From DATKUC01 sp964553615 (GTDB lineage Bacteria > Spirochaetota > Spirochaetia > DSM-27196 > DATKUC01), in contig CAZKMA010000003.1 of assembly GCA_964553615.1 (NCBI GenBank), positions 80,908 to 144,907 on the forward strand: a DNA stretch of 64,000 nucleotides. Direction: 5' to 3'. The notes beneath the pieces are model-generated. The model searched no databases, was not told the origin of the DNA, and saw nothing but the letters and a program-made list of their open reading frames with translations. Position numbers and translations under genes: made by a program. This document shows, one piece after another, positions 52,419-60,936 of the stretch (position 1 is its first letter; each line of letters begins with the position of its first letter).

Positions 52419-53120
52419 ATGAACGCCAGGAAGGCCGGGAGATTTATCTCCACAGCAGCGTTTCCCGCTGTCATCGCAGCAATGGTCGTTGCCGCAATAG
52501 TGTTCCGGAGTGATATTGCGCGTATTTTTGCGTCCCGCGCGGGGTTCGAGCAGTGGATCGACGGTTTCGGCGCCCTTGGGCCCCTGATGTTCATCGGACT
52601 TCAGGCCTTCCAGGTCATTATCTTTTTGATACCGGGAGAGGTTCCCCAGATTGCCGGCGGATATCTGTTTGGTGCCTGGGGCGGAATCGGCTATTCGCTT
52701 ATCGGCATCACCCTCGGATCCGCATTCAACTTCTATCTGGCGCGCTTTCTGGGGGTTTCCTTCGTCGAAGGCCTGTTCAAGCCGAATCAGGTTGAAAAGT
52801 TCGAGTCGATAATCAGCTCCCCCCGTGCACGCGTGGGTTTTTTCCTGTTTTTTGTCATTCCGGGCATTCCGAAGGACATTCTCTGCTACCTTGCCGGACT
52901 TTCGCGGATGGGATTTCTCGCCTTTCTGCTCATCTCGATGATTGGGCGCCTACCCGGCATCATCGGCAGCGCGATAATCGGCAGTTCAGCGGCGAACGAC
53001 AACTGGACGGTCACCTTCCTGATCAGCGGCGCGGCGGTTGTTCTCTTCCTGATCGGCCTGCTCCTGCGAACCCGCATCCATCGGTTTGTGGAGAAGATCA
53101 CCTCCCATCCGGATAAATAG
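52419..53120 (+). CDS. TVP38/TMEM64 (DedA-superfamily) membrane protein
   Basis: Integral membrane protein of 233 aa with about 6 hydrophobic segments. The SNARE-associated/VTT domain is seen as FLIPGEVPQIAGGYLFGAWGG, SAFNFYLARFLG and the FVIPGIPKDILCYLAGLS re-entrant motif. Members are linked to lipid scrambling or small-molecule transport. The start at 52419 has no ribosome site and is 9 nt after a -10 box. Confidence 0.88.
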   Translation: MNARKAGRFISTAAFPAVIAAMVVAAIVFRSDIARIFASRAGFEQWIDGFGALGPLMFIGLQAFQVIIFLIPGEVPQIAGGYLFGAWGGIGYSLIGITLGSAFNFYLARFLGVSFVEGLFKPNQVEKFESIISSPRARVGFFLFFVIPGIPKDILCYLAGLSRMGFLAFLLISMIGRLPGIIGSAIIGSSAANDNWTVTFLISGAAVVLFLIGLLLRTRIHRFVEKITSHPDK

Positions 53121-53189
53121 TCGCCGGTAACCGGCGTGGCAAGCCGCGTGAGCTTGCACTTTCGGGCGGTTCACGCTACTGTTTTTGCA

Positions 53190-53630
53190 ATGGCACGCAA
53201 GCGACGACAGAACGCGTCAAATGAAATGATCTCCGGACTCACCCTGACTGCTGTTTTCGGTGGACTGTGGTTGGTTTCCGGGCAGTTCTTCTGGGCGTTT
53301 CCCATGGTCTTCGTCGGCGTGTTGCCGGGGGTCCAGGGGCTCACCCGTGTACTCAATGAGCGATCCGAACTGCGGCGGTTGAAGAAGGAAGCGCCGCGAA
53401 TTACCGCAGCTCAACGCGAGAAGGAGATTCTTCGTGCGGCCCAGCAGTCCGGCGGACGCATAACCCCCGCACTGGCGGCGCTGCGGACCTCATGCTCGGT
53501 AGATGAAGCCGAACAGATCCTCCAGGAACTTGCGGGAAAAGGGTACGCGAGCGCAGAGGTGCTCGATACAGGTCGTCTGGAATATCAGTTTCCGGAGTTC
53601 ATGGACCAGTCCGGGCTTCCACCAGTGTAG
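53190..53630 (+). CDS. Small membrane protein with C-terminal winged-helix-like domain
   Basis: Unrecognised protein of 146 aa. Two hydrophobic stretches lie near residues 11-48 (ISGLTLTAVFGGLWLVSG and FWAFPMVFVGVLPG). A charged linker follows, then a C-terminal region (ILRAAQQSGGRITPALAALRTSCSVDEAEQILQELAGKGYA) with the look of a winged helix. The start at 53190 begins with basic MARKRRQ; an upstream start at 53136 is possible. It overlaps the end of the convergent peptide-binding protein by 32 bp. Confidence 0.6.
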   Translation: MARKRRQNASNEMISGLTLTAVFGGLWLVSGQFFWAFPMVFVGVLPGVQGLTRVLNERSELRRLKKEAPRITAAQREKEILRAAQQSGGRITPALAALRTSCSVDEAEQILQELAGKGYASAEVLDTGRLEYQFPEFMDQSGLPPV

Positions 53631-55257
53631 CTGCCGGCCGATCCGTCGTTGCCTTCACCACGCCCTTCAGCGGCTTCTTTGCCACGAACTGCAGATACTT
53701 GAACGGGTGGATATCCAGCGGGTTCGGGTACCATCCGTCTATCTGATTCAGGTCGATGATGTTGATTGCAGGTGAATGGCTCAGGGGAATGACTTCCCCG
53801 CTGCCGAGCAGCCGCTCTTCCGCCTTGCTGAGCGTTGCGTAACGCGTGGTCCCCGTCTCGGTGAGCGATGTACGAACGATGGAGTTGAAATCGCTATCGT
53901 TGAAATGGGCGTCGTTCAGATTGCTGTCGGTTGTCCACATTTGCAGGAAAGTCAACGGATCCGCGAAATCCCCGATCCAGGTGAGCGTGGCGAGCGTGTA
54001 GTCTGCGGTACTGAGGTTGTCGACGTACTTCTGGTATGGTTCGGTAGTCGTCTTCACATCCACGCCCAGTGCATCATGCCATGACTTTGTCATGATCTGC
54101 GTAACACCCGTGCTGTCCGCGCCGTCCGGCACGTGGATGACAATTTCCGGAAGCCCTTTGCCGCCCGGATATCCCGCCTCAGCGAGAAGTTTCATTGCGT
54201 TCTCCCGGTTTTGTTTGGTAATGCCTTTCACTTCGGGGTAGTACGGTATGGGGGGGACCAGGGTTGTTGCCGGAATAACCTGCAATTGATTGCTGCGGAG
54301 CTCCGCGAGCGGCAGAAGCTCGACAAGAGCGGTACGGACACGCGGATCGCTCCAGGGCGGATTATTCGCCTTGAAGAAGAAATATGTTGTCGCGAACAGC
54401 GGGTTCACGACAACCGCGTCCCGGTTCGTCACCGCGTTCAGGGCCACGCCTCCGGCAATCCACTGGATCTGCCCGGCGTTGAAGTCTTTCGTGACCGCCT
54501 CCGGGTTGTCGCGGAATGTGATCTTGATCCGGGGAATGTGCACGTTCACTGCGCCCCAGTACAGCTCGTTTTTCTCCAGATCGATCTCGGTATCTGATTT
54601 CTTTACGATGTAATAGGCGCCGTTTCCGATCACCGAGGGAAGCTTCGACCAGTCCGAGTAGTTGAGCATGTGAGGATTGACCGGTACGAAGCTGTGATGG
54701 CAGAGAATATCGAGAAACTCCGGAGCGGGATGGGTAAGATCCACCTCCAGGACCGAAGGGGAAAGCGCGCGAATGCCGACGCTTTTCGGATCACTGTCCT
54801 TTCCCGTCCGGTACTCCTTTGCCCCTACAACGGCATCAAGGAGGAAAGAGTAGGGGGAGTGATTCTCCGGTTTCAGCAGGGTGAGCCATGAGTTTCTGAA
54901 GTCTGCCGCGGTGACCTGATCGCCGTTCCAGTAGCGCGCATTTTCGCGGAGATGAAAGGTATACGTCTTGCCGTCCGGCGAAATATCCCAGTAGCTTGCC
55001 ACGCCCGGTACCGGCTTCATGGTGAGCGGATTGTAGGTGACCAGGCCTTCATAGATGGCCGAGAAGAGCTGGGCCTCGGTGGACGAGTAGCTCTTGATGG
55101 GGTTCAACTCGATCTGACTCGGCAGGAAGTTCACCACAAACGTATCGTTGTTCGACTGGGCCTTCTTCGGCTGGCCATCCTTCGTCTGGGCAAGCAACGG
55201 AACGACGGAAAGCACTGCCATTACCACGATACCCGAAATCAACCTGTTGAATCTCAT
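53599..55257 (-). CDS. Oligopeptide ABC transporter substrate-binding protein (OppA family)
   Basis: Periplasmic extracytoplasmic binding protein of 552 aa, family 5. The signal peptide ends VVPLLAQT; no lipobox Cys. Motifs are NPIKSYSSTEAQLFSAIYEGL, the SBP_bac_5 signature WDISPDGKTYTFHLRENARYWNGD and TAADFRNSWLTLL. The protein is a stand-alone gene: no permease or ATPase is adjacent, so it depends on a transporter encoded elsewhere. Confidence 0.93.
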   Translation of the reverse strand: MRFNRLISGIVVMAVLSVVPLLAQTKDGQPKKAQSNNDTFVVNFLPSQIELNPIKSYSSTEAQLFSAIYEGLVTYNPLTMKPVPGVASYWDISPDGKTYTFHLRENARYWNGDQVTAADFRNSWLTLLKPENHSPYSFLLDAVVGAKEYRTGKDSDPKSVGIRALSPSVLEVDLTHPAPEFLDILCHHSFVPVNPHMLNYSDWSKLPSVIGNGAYYIVKKSDTEIDLEKNELYWGAVNVHIPRIKITFRDNPEAVTKDFNAGQIQWIAGGVALNAVTNRDAVVVNPLFATTYFFFKANNPPWSDPRVRTALVELLPLAELRSNQLQVIPATTLVPPIPYYPEVKGITKQNRENAMKLLAEAGYPGGKGLPEIVIHVPDGADSTGVTQIMTKSWHDALGVDVKTTTEPYQKYVDNLSTADYTLATLTWIGDFADPLTFLQMWTTDSNLNDAHFNDSDFNSIVRTSLTETGTTRYATLSKAEERLLGSGEVIPLSHSPAINIIDLNQIDGWYPNPLDIHPFKYLQFVAKKPLKGVVKATTDRPAATLVEARTGP

Positions 55258-55320
55258 GTGCCATCCTTGCTCGATATTTCGTCACCGGTGTTGTGCGATA
55301 ATCTTCCGTAATAATACAAT

Positions 55321-55346
55321 AAAAAATGCCCCCTCGGCAGGGGGCA
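55321..55346 (-). terminator. Intrinsic terminator of alanine dehydrogenase gene
   Basis: TGCCCCCT and AGGGGGCA pair around four bases; on the minus strand a run of six Ts follows (55321-55326). It lies 20 nt beyond the ald stop. Confidence 0.9.
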
Positions 55347-55366
55347 ATTCCTGTTCGATTCGATCT

Positions 55367-56470
55367 TTACGGAAGCCGGTAATATTGCAGCCCGCAGCTC
55401 TTGGCAACGCCCTGATGAGTGCATTGCCCCTGATATGTATTCAGGCCGGTTCGGATCGGGCTGTGGTTGCGGACCGCGTTCTCGAAACCGAGATCCGCGA
55501 TGAGCAGACCATAGGCGAGCGTAACGCTCGTCAGTGCTATTGTCGACGACCGCGCCACGGCTCCCGGCATGTTCGCTACACAATAGTGTACGACGTCGTC
55601 AACGATATAGATGGGTTCATCATGCGTAGTTGGACGGCTCGTTTCCGCGCAGCCACCCTGGTCTATCGCCACATCGACGAGAACCGCCCCCGTCTTCATC
55701 AGCTTCAGATGCTCACGGGTAACGAGTTTTGGCGTCGATTCGCCCGGGAGAAGAACCGCGCCGATCAGAATATCCGCTTCCGATAGGACAAACTCAATGT
55801 TCGCCTCCGTGGCGTAGAGTGTGGTAATCGAACTGCCGAAGATATCGTCCAGGTAGGCCAGCCGGCGCGCGTTGACATCCAGAATGGTAACATTCGCGCC
55901 AATGCCGACCGCGATCTTGCAGGCGTTGGTACCTACGACACCGCCACCCAGAATTGCCACGTTTCCCCGCGGCACGCCTGGAACTCCCCCCAGGAGAATT
56001 CCGCGCCCGCCGAACGACTTCTCCAGATACTTTGCCCCTTCCTGAACCGAAAGCCGCCCCGCAATCTCGCTCATCGGCGTCAGACACGGCAGACTGCGGT
56101 CCGGGAGCTCGATTGTCTCGTAAGCAATCGAGACAACCTGGCGATCCAGGAGCACCTGCGTCAGCTCCGGATTTGCCGCAAGGTGAAGATAGGTATACAG
56201 GATCTGCCCCTCGTTGAGCAGCTCATACTCCTCGCGGAGTGGTTCCTTCACCTTCACAATCATCTCCGAGCGATCATAGACCTCGCGAGCGTTCGGCAGA
56301 ATGTGCCCGCCCTGCTTCTCGTATTCGGCGTCTGTATATCCGGAACCCAGTCCGGCGCCTTTCTCAATGCGCACTGTGTGGCCGTGGCTCGTATACGTAC
56401 GAACGCAATGCGGAGTCATGCCGACGCGATATTCGTGTTTCTTGATTTCCTTCGGTACACCGATGTTCAT
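55367..56470 (-). CDS. ald: Alanine dehydrogenase
   Basis: NAD-dependent L-alanine dehydrogenase of 367 aa, the usual length. N-terminal NIGVPKEIKKHEYRVGMTP, the Lys/His catalytic region QILYTYLHLAAN, NAD-binding GGGVVGTNACKIAVGIGA and the late VHYCVANMPGAVARSST motif. The start at 56470 follows by homology; a longer in-frame start adds 12 unrelated residues. Interconverts alanine with pyruvate and ammonia. Confidence 0.95.
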   Translation of the reverse strand: MNIGVPKEIKKHEYRVGMTPHCVRTYTSHGHTVRIEKGAGLGSGYTDAEYEKQGGHILPNAREVYDRSEMIVKVKEPLREEYELLNEGQILYTYLHLAANPELTQVLLDRQVVSIAYETIELPDRSLPCLTPMSEIAGRLSVQEGAKYLEKSFGGRGILLGGVPGVPRGNVAILGGGVVGTNACKIAVGIGANVTILDVNARRLAYLDDIFGSSITTLYATEANIEFVLSEADILIGAVLLPGESTPKLVTREHLKLMKTGAVLVDVAIDQGGCAETSRPTTHDEPIYIVDDVVHYCVANMPGAVARSSTIALTSVTLAYGLLIADLGFENAVRNHSPIRTGLNTYQGQCTHQGVAKSCGLQYYRLP

Positions 56471-56530
56471 GAACGCGTCCTCCTGAGTCGAGCATATCAC
56501 GGACAAAACGTGCTGAGAACCATGGCATCG

Positions 56531-56554
56531 GTGGTATTAACAAGCGTGTTGATG
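56531..56554 (-). repeat. Dispersed 24-bp palindromic repeat, copy 4 (diverged)
   Basis: Minus strand CATCAACACGCTTGTTAATAC, followed by three diverged bases. It lies in the 125-nt spacer between the DAHP synthase and alanine dehydrogenase genes. Confidence 0.65.
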
Positions 56555-56595
56555 GGACCATCCGGGCTCGTCGGGCGCCCGCACGTTACCGGGAG

Positions 56596-57954
56596 CTATT
56601 TCACGCGTGATCCTTGGCCACGATCACCGAGTAATCGCGTCAGGAGGAACGCCATCTCGAGGCTCTGCGCATAGTTCAGCCGTGGATCGCACCAGGTCTG
56701 GTAATTGCGGGACAGATCGTCTTCGCCGAGCCCGATAGCCCCACCGGTGCATTCGGTCACGTCGTCTCCGGTGAGTTCGAAGTGTACACCCGCGAGCCGC
56801 GACCCTTCCGAATCGTGAATTTCGAATGTGCGGGAAAGTTCGGCGAGGATGTGGGAAAACTCACGTGTCTTTACGCCACCGGCGGTGACTGCCGTGTTTC
56901 CATGCATGGGGTCGGAGGTCCACGCCACCGGATGACCGGATGCGTGCACGCCGCGAATCAGCGGCGGAAGACTCTCTGCAACCTGATTGTGGCCCATGCG
57001 GGTAATGAGCGTAATTCGTCCCTCCTCGCGCGTCGGATTCAGCACATCAAGGAGGCGGATCACCTCATCTGCCTGGGCCGTTCCCGAGAGCTTCAAGCCG
57101 ATCGGGTTCGCGATACCACGGAAGTATTCAACGTGCGCATCGCCGATTTCCCGTGTCCGATCGCCGATCCAGAGAAAATGTGCACCCAGGTTGTAGTACC
57201 GAGCATCCACCGCACGGGTCAGAGCGGCTTCGTAGGGCAGATGAAGGCCCTCGTGGCTCGTAAAGAACTCGATCTTGCCGAGCATTTCCGATTTCACGCC
57301 GCCGAACGACTCCATGAAGTGAATTGCATCCAGGATTCGTTCGACAATGAGGCGATATTCGGGCCACCGTTCGGTACGTTCGATGGAATGAAGGTTCCAC
57401 GAGTAAGGGTGGTGCAGATCGGCAAATCCACCGTCTATCATGGCCCGGATATAGTTCAGGGTTGCTGCAGCGTGAAAATATCCGCCCAGAAGCCGGTCCG
57501 GCTGCGGGGTTCGATCCTTCTCGGTGGTATCGAAGCCGTTTACCGTATCTCCGCGATACGTCGGCAGCGTCAATCCTCCGACCCTCTCAGATTCCTGGCT
57601 CCGCGGCTTGAAGAACTGGCCGGCGAGCCGCCCCATCCGCAAGACCGGCACGCGGGCTGCGTGGGCGAGGATTACGCTCATCTGAAGCAGTATTTTCAGC
57701 TTGTTGGTGATGACTTCGGCGTTGCAGTCATCGAACCGTTCCACGCAATCTCCGCCGTGGAGAATGAAGCGTTTCCCCGCGGCCGCCTCCGCTATCTGCG
57801 TCTTCAGAGTGTCCACCTCTCCGGGAAAAACAAGCGGAGGGAGAACTTGCAGCCGCTTCAGGACCCGTTCGAGTTCCTGCGGATTATCATAGTGCGGCTG
57901 ATGCCGCGCGGGGTGAGCAGACCAGCTCTCTGGCGTCCAGTTATTTTGTTCCAC
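56596..57954 (-). CDS. Class II (plant-type) 3-deoxy-D-arabino-heptulosonate 7-phosphate synthase
   Basis: First enzyme of the shikimate pathway, condensing PEP and erythrose-4-phosphate; 452 aa. Class II marks are WTPESWSAHPARHQPHY, the metal Cys in LHGGDCVERFDDC, SERVGGLTLPTYRGDTVNG, THEGLHLPYEAALTR and WTSDPMHGNT. Starts with GTG at 57954. It is alone; no other aro gene is near. Confidence 0.94.
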   Translation of the reverse strand: MEQNNWTPESWSAHPARHQPHYDNPQELERVLKRLQVLPPLVFPGEVDTLKTQIAEAAAGKRFILHGGDCVERFDDCNAEVITNKLKILLQMSVILAHAARVPVLRMGRLAGQFFKPRSQESERVGGLTLPTYRGDTVNGFDTTEKDRTPQPDRLLGGYFHAAATLNYIRAMIDGGFADLHHPYSWNLHSIERTERWPEYRLIVERILDAIHFMESFGGVKSEMLGKIEFFTSHEGLHLPYEAALTRAVDARYYNLGAHFLWIGDRTREIGDAHVEYFRGIANPIGLKLSGTAQADEVIRLLDVLNPTREEGRITLITRMGHNQVAESLPPLIRGVHASGHPVAWTSDPMHGNTAVTAGGVKTREFSHILAELSRTFEIHDSEGSRLAGVHFELTGDDVTECTGGAIGLGEDDLSRNYQTWCDPRLNYAQSLEMAFLLTRLLGDRGQGSRVK

Positions 57955-58026
57955 TTTTACGCATTCTCCCGGGCGGCAGTATAGACTGATATCAAGGAAC
58001 CCATCCAGACGCTCGATAATCTACCC

Positions 58027-58737
58027 ATGACACCCCAAGGAAAAACCAGTGAGGGGGCAGAGCTTGCCCACGGCTACGAGAAAATCTCGCCTCTGGCAAA
58101 CTACGCGCCATGGCTCGAAGATGATGAGTTTCAGAAGACTCTCAAGGCGATATCCGGACACACACTTGTAGACGCCTACCGGTGTTACGGTCTGTGGAAA
58201 CTGGTCGAACAGACCGCGATGCTTCCGGGGGACATGCTCGAAGTCGGGGTCTGGCGCGGGGGATCCGGCGCCCTTATCGCGCGAAAGGCGACCCTTTCCT
58301 CCGCTGGAACTGCATGCACGGTCTATCTTGCGGATACCTTCGAAGGGGTTGCGAAAGCCGGTCCGAGGGACGGGTACTACCGCGGCGGCGAGCATGCAAA
58401 CACCAGCCCCGAGGTTGTCATGAGCCTGCTTGCATCACTTGATGTGCAGAATGCGGTCCTTTTAGAAGGAATCTTCCCGGAAGACACGGGCGCCCGGATA
58501 GCGGGAAACCAGTTCTGTTTCTGTCACATCGATGTGGATGTCTATCAGTCGGCCAGCGATGTTCTCGAGTGGGTCTGGCCACGACTTGGGGTCGGAGGAG
58601 TAGTCGTCTACGACGACTATGGGTTCTACGGCTGCGAGGGAGTAACCGCTCACGTAAATGAGAAATTTCCGGCATCTGACCGCATTGTGGTACACAATCT
58701 CAACGGTCAGGCCGTCATGGTGAAGACCGGAGGGTGA
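58027..58737 (+). CDS. TylF/macrocin-O-methyltransferase-family protein
   Basis: SAM-dependent methyltransferase-like protein of 236 aa. Motifs are EVGVWRGGSGALIA (SAM-binding), YLADTFEGVAKAG and FCHIDVDVYQSASDVLEWVWPRLGVGG followed by VYDDYGFYGCEG, characteristic of the TylF family. Substrate unknown. GATAAT lies 6 nt before the ATG and no ribosome site is visible, another possible leaderless gene. Confidence 0.85.
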   Translation: MTPQGKTSEGAELAHGYEKISPLANYAPWLEDDEFQKTLKAISGHTLVDAYRCYGLWKLVEQTAMLPGDMLEVGVWRGGSGALIARKATLSSAGTACTVYLADTFEGVAKAGPRDGYYRGGEHANTSPEVVMSLLASLDVQNAVLLEGIFPEDTGARIAGNQFCFCHIDVDVYQSASDVLEWVWPRLGVGGVVVYDDYGFYGCEGVTAHVNEKFPASDRIVVHNLNGQAVMVKTGG

Positions 58738-58764
58738 TCCGCCGTTCCCGGACCACCCGGACTA

Positions 58765-59814
58765 CTATGCTTCCCGTTTCGCTGCGGATTCGAACTCGAT
58801 AGTCCGCAGCATCCGGTAGAGGGTCAGATTGACCGGAACCGGAACGCCATACTGCTCTCCGAGTTTCACCATGGTCCCTGCAAAAAGGTCGACCTCGGTT
58901 CTGCGCCCCGCCTCCACGTCCTGGAGCATCGACGTTTTTCCGGTGGGAGCAAGCGTGAGGAGGGTTTTGTCCCACTCTTCGATGTCTTCACCGCTCAGGC
59001 CGACCCCGGATGCCTGCGCAACGGCAACGACCTCCTGCATTGCAGAGATCATGAGCGCCCGGGCCTCCTGATTTCGCTGAAAAACGCCGTACGGGGCTCG
59101 CAGGATAGCCGAAACCTGATTAATGCCGACGTTGACCATGAACTTCCACCAGAGGGTGCGTCGTATGTCGGGTGCAATCATCGCAGGAATGGCGCAGCGG
59201 TCGAAGAAATCCTTCACCCGCGCTACCGCACCGTCCTGCGGGTGTCCGCTGTCATGGCGTGAAACCTCCGACCCCGATTTCGAATTGTCGTTGCCGTGGC
59301 CCGAAACCTCCGACCCCAACAGCGATATTTCCGGATTGGGCCCAAAATGGATGGTCCCACGATTTTGATAGACAACGGCGCCATCCTCCCTCACCGAGTC
59401 GATGCCGACTATCATGGCCGGCAGGACATGCTCCTCGCCGAATCGGGCGGCGATGATCTGCTCGCTCGAGATACCATTGAGAAGCGAGAGAACCATGGTT
59501 TCTTCGCCAACGGCGCTGCGCATAATTTCCAGGGCGGCATCCAGATCGTACGACTTGGTGGCAACGATAATCAGGTCAACTCGAAGCGTATCTGTCGTCG
59601 TCCTTACTGGGAAGTGATGCAGATTGCCGTTAATCAGAAAGCCACGCGTCCGGTAACGCTCAGCCCGGTCCGGGTCGGCAATGATGGTCAGTGCTCCGGG
59701 AAGCTTCTCTGCGATCATCGATCCAATCGCCGCTCCCACCGCACCAGCTCCGACAATTGCCACCGTCTCGATATCCTTCCCTTCCAATTTTTCCTCCAAA
59801 ATCCGCTGAATCAT
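58765..59814 (-). CDS. panE: 2-dehydropantoate 2-reductase with an in-frame repeat insertion
   Basis: NADPH-dependent ketopantoate reductase family, 349 aa, about 40 longer than usual. Rossmann motif IVGAGAVGAAIGSMIAEKL, TKSYDLDAALE, LLNGISSEQIIAARFG, and the C-terminal KFMVNVGINQVSAI segment. After RGTIHFGPN, near residue 161, comes a polar insertion to about residue 195 containing two GSEVS units 14 residues apart, where family members pass straight to the FDRCAIP segment. The insertion is encoded by two 42-bp repeats. It may serve pantothenate synthesis or another 2-keto acid; the family is broad. Confidence 0.87.
   Translation of the reverse strand: MIQRILEEKLEGKDIETVAIVGAGAVGAAIGSMIAEKLPGALTIIADPDRAERYRTRGFLINGNLHHFPVRTTTDTLRVDLIIVATKSYDLDAALEIMRSAVGEETMVLSLLNGISSEQIIAARFGEEHVLPAMIVGIDSVREDGAVVYQNRGTIHFGPNPEISLLGSEVSGHGNDNSKSGSEVSRHDSGHPQDGAVARVKDFFDRCAIPAMIAPDIRRTLWWKFMVNVGINQVSAILRAPYGVFQRNQEARALMISAMQEVVAVAQASGVGLSGEDIEEWDKTLLTLAPTGKTSMLQDVEAGRRTEVDLFAGTMVKLGEQYGVPVPVNLTLYRMLRTIEFESAAKREA
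59265..59317 (-). repeat. Two GGGGTCGGAGG copies, 42 bp apart, inside panE
   Basis: Exact 11-mers at 59265-59275 and 59307-59317 (minus strand), each extended to GGGGTCGGAGGTTTC. The following bases of both units also resemble each other (GCCA, G, CA, CG at the same offsets). The 42-bp period keeps the reading frame. Confidence 0.85.
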
Positions 59815-59863
59815 GAAGCCCCGCGGCCTTCGGCCAGTATACACAGTTACCGGGGGGTGTGTG

Positions 59864-60310
59864 ATGATAAGAAACGGTAACAGGGATGATGTAGGGATGG
59901 TGATCGATCGGATCTCCGCCGGGCTCGTGACGCTGTATCTCTCGCTGCTCTGCGCGCGACAGGTCTGCCTCTCGCGGCGGACACTCTGGCTCATTGCAGA
60001 ACTCGGGTCTCTGATGGTGAGGGGGAGTGGCACCGATGACGGCGCGGAGGATGAGCGAAAGCGTACCCGAAGGCTCTCACGTGCGGTCTACGACATTTGT
60101 ACCATTTCGCTCTGCGCATCGGCGGCATGCGGACCCCAGGTGGCGCGCACCTGTGATCCCCTTCTTGTCGACTGTCGACGGCTCGTCAGACTCATCGGGC
60201 GACCTCGTGATGAGGAGGCGAGTGCAGGTGCCAGAGTTCGCAGGCTGGTGCCTCACGGTTCGGCAGGTTGCACGGCGGAACCTCCAAATGCCTGCGCGCA
60301 GGGGCGGTAG
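59864..60310 (+). CDS. Hypothetical protein (doubtful)
   Basis: Open frame of 148 codons filling part of the 556-nt stretch between panE and the FKBP gene. Third codon positions are G/C-rich in its first half, as in neighbours, and it has one hydrophobic stretch (residues 18-33, ISAGLVTLYLSLLCAR). No family is recognised, and the second half is Cys/Arg-rich and less coding-like. It could be a small gene or a decayed one. If it is not coding, this stretch holds only a hairpin (60299-60336, CAGGGGC with GCCCCTG). Confidence 0.35.
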   Translation: MIRNGNRDDVGMVIDRISAGLVTLYLSLLCARQVCLSRRTLWLIAELGSLMVRGSGTDDGAEDERKRTRRLSRAVYDICTISLCASAACGPQVARTCDPLLVDCRRLVRLIGRPRDEEASAGARVRRLVPHGSAGCTAEPPNACAQGR

Positions 60311-60370
60311 CCCGAGAATCTTGCCGGCTGCCCCTGTTCATTCGAGGGGAAATGCAATATCTTCTGGCGC

Positions 60371-60856
60371 ATGAAGATCGCAGAAAACAGAGTGGTAACT
60401 ATTGATTACACGCTGACAGACGAAAAGGGCGAAGTGCTCGACACGTCGGACGGCGGGACGCCCCTTTCGTATCTGCAGGGCGCCGGGAATATCATCCCCG
60501 GTCTCGAGCAGGCGTTGGACGGCAAAGACGCAGGAGACAAGATTTCTGTCGATGTTGCGCCTGCCGACGGTTATGGGGACTATGATCCGGGGCTCGTGTT
60601 TCAGATCGAAAAGGGCAAATTGCCTCAGGAAGAGCCGCTTCAGGAGGGCATGCAGTTCCAGGCGGACACGCCCGACGGACCTCGCATCCTTACCCTCACC
60701 GGATTAAGTGAATCCGAAGCGACACTGGATGCAAATCATCCGCTTGCGGGCCAGAATCTCCATTTCGACGTTGAAGTGCGGGAAGTTCGGGAAGCGAGCG
60801 ATGAAGAGGTGAGCCACGGTCATATCCATGGTGATGGCGACGATCATCATCATTAG
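60371..60856 (+). CDS. slyD: FKBP-type peptidyl-prolyl isomerase, SlyD-like
   Basis: Prolyl isomerase/chaperone of 161 aa. The FKBP half is IDYTLTDEKGEVLDTSDGGTP with YLQGAGNIIPGLEQAL, the insert-in-flap chaperone region follows (DYDPGLVFQIEKGKLP), and HPLAGQNLHFDVEV closes the fold. The tail HGHIHGDGDDHHH is a His-rich metal-binding end as in SlyD. TATCTT lies 7 nt before the ATG. Confidence 0.92.
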   Translation: MKIAENRVVTIDYTLTDEKGEVLDTSDGGTPLSYLQGAGNIIPGLEQALDGKDAGDKISVDVAPADGYGDYDPGLVFQIEKGKLPQEEPLQEGMQFQADTPDGPRILTLTGLSESEATLDANHPLAGQNLHFDVEVREVREASDEEVSHGHIHGDGDDHHH

Positions 60857-60936
60857 ATCATTACCCGTTGTGCTGCACGGGGCGGCCTGAGCCATTGCGA
60901 GTCTTCCAGCTCATGCCGCCATGCGTGCTTTCTCGA

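Noticed and set aside
56908..56918. GGGGTCGGAGG copy in the DAHP synthase gene as an insertion
   Set aside because: It encodes part of the conserved WTSDPMHGN motif, so it is most likely a codon-usage coincidence, although it is an exact match and is included in the count.
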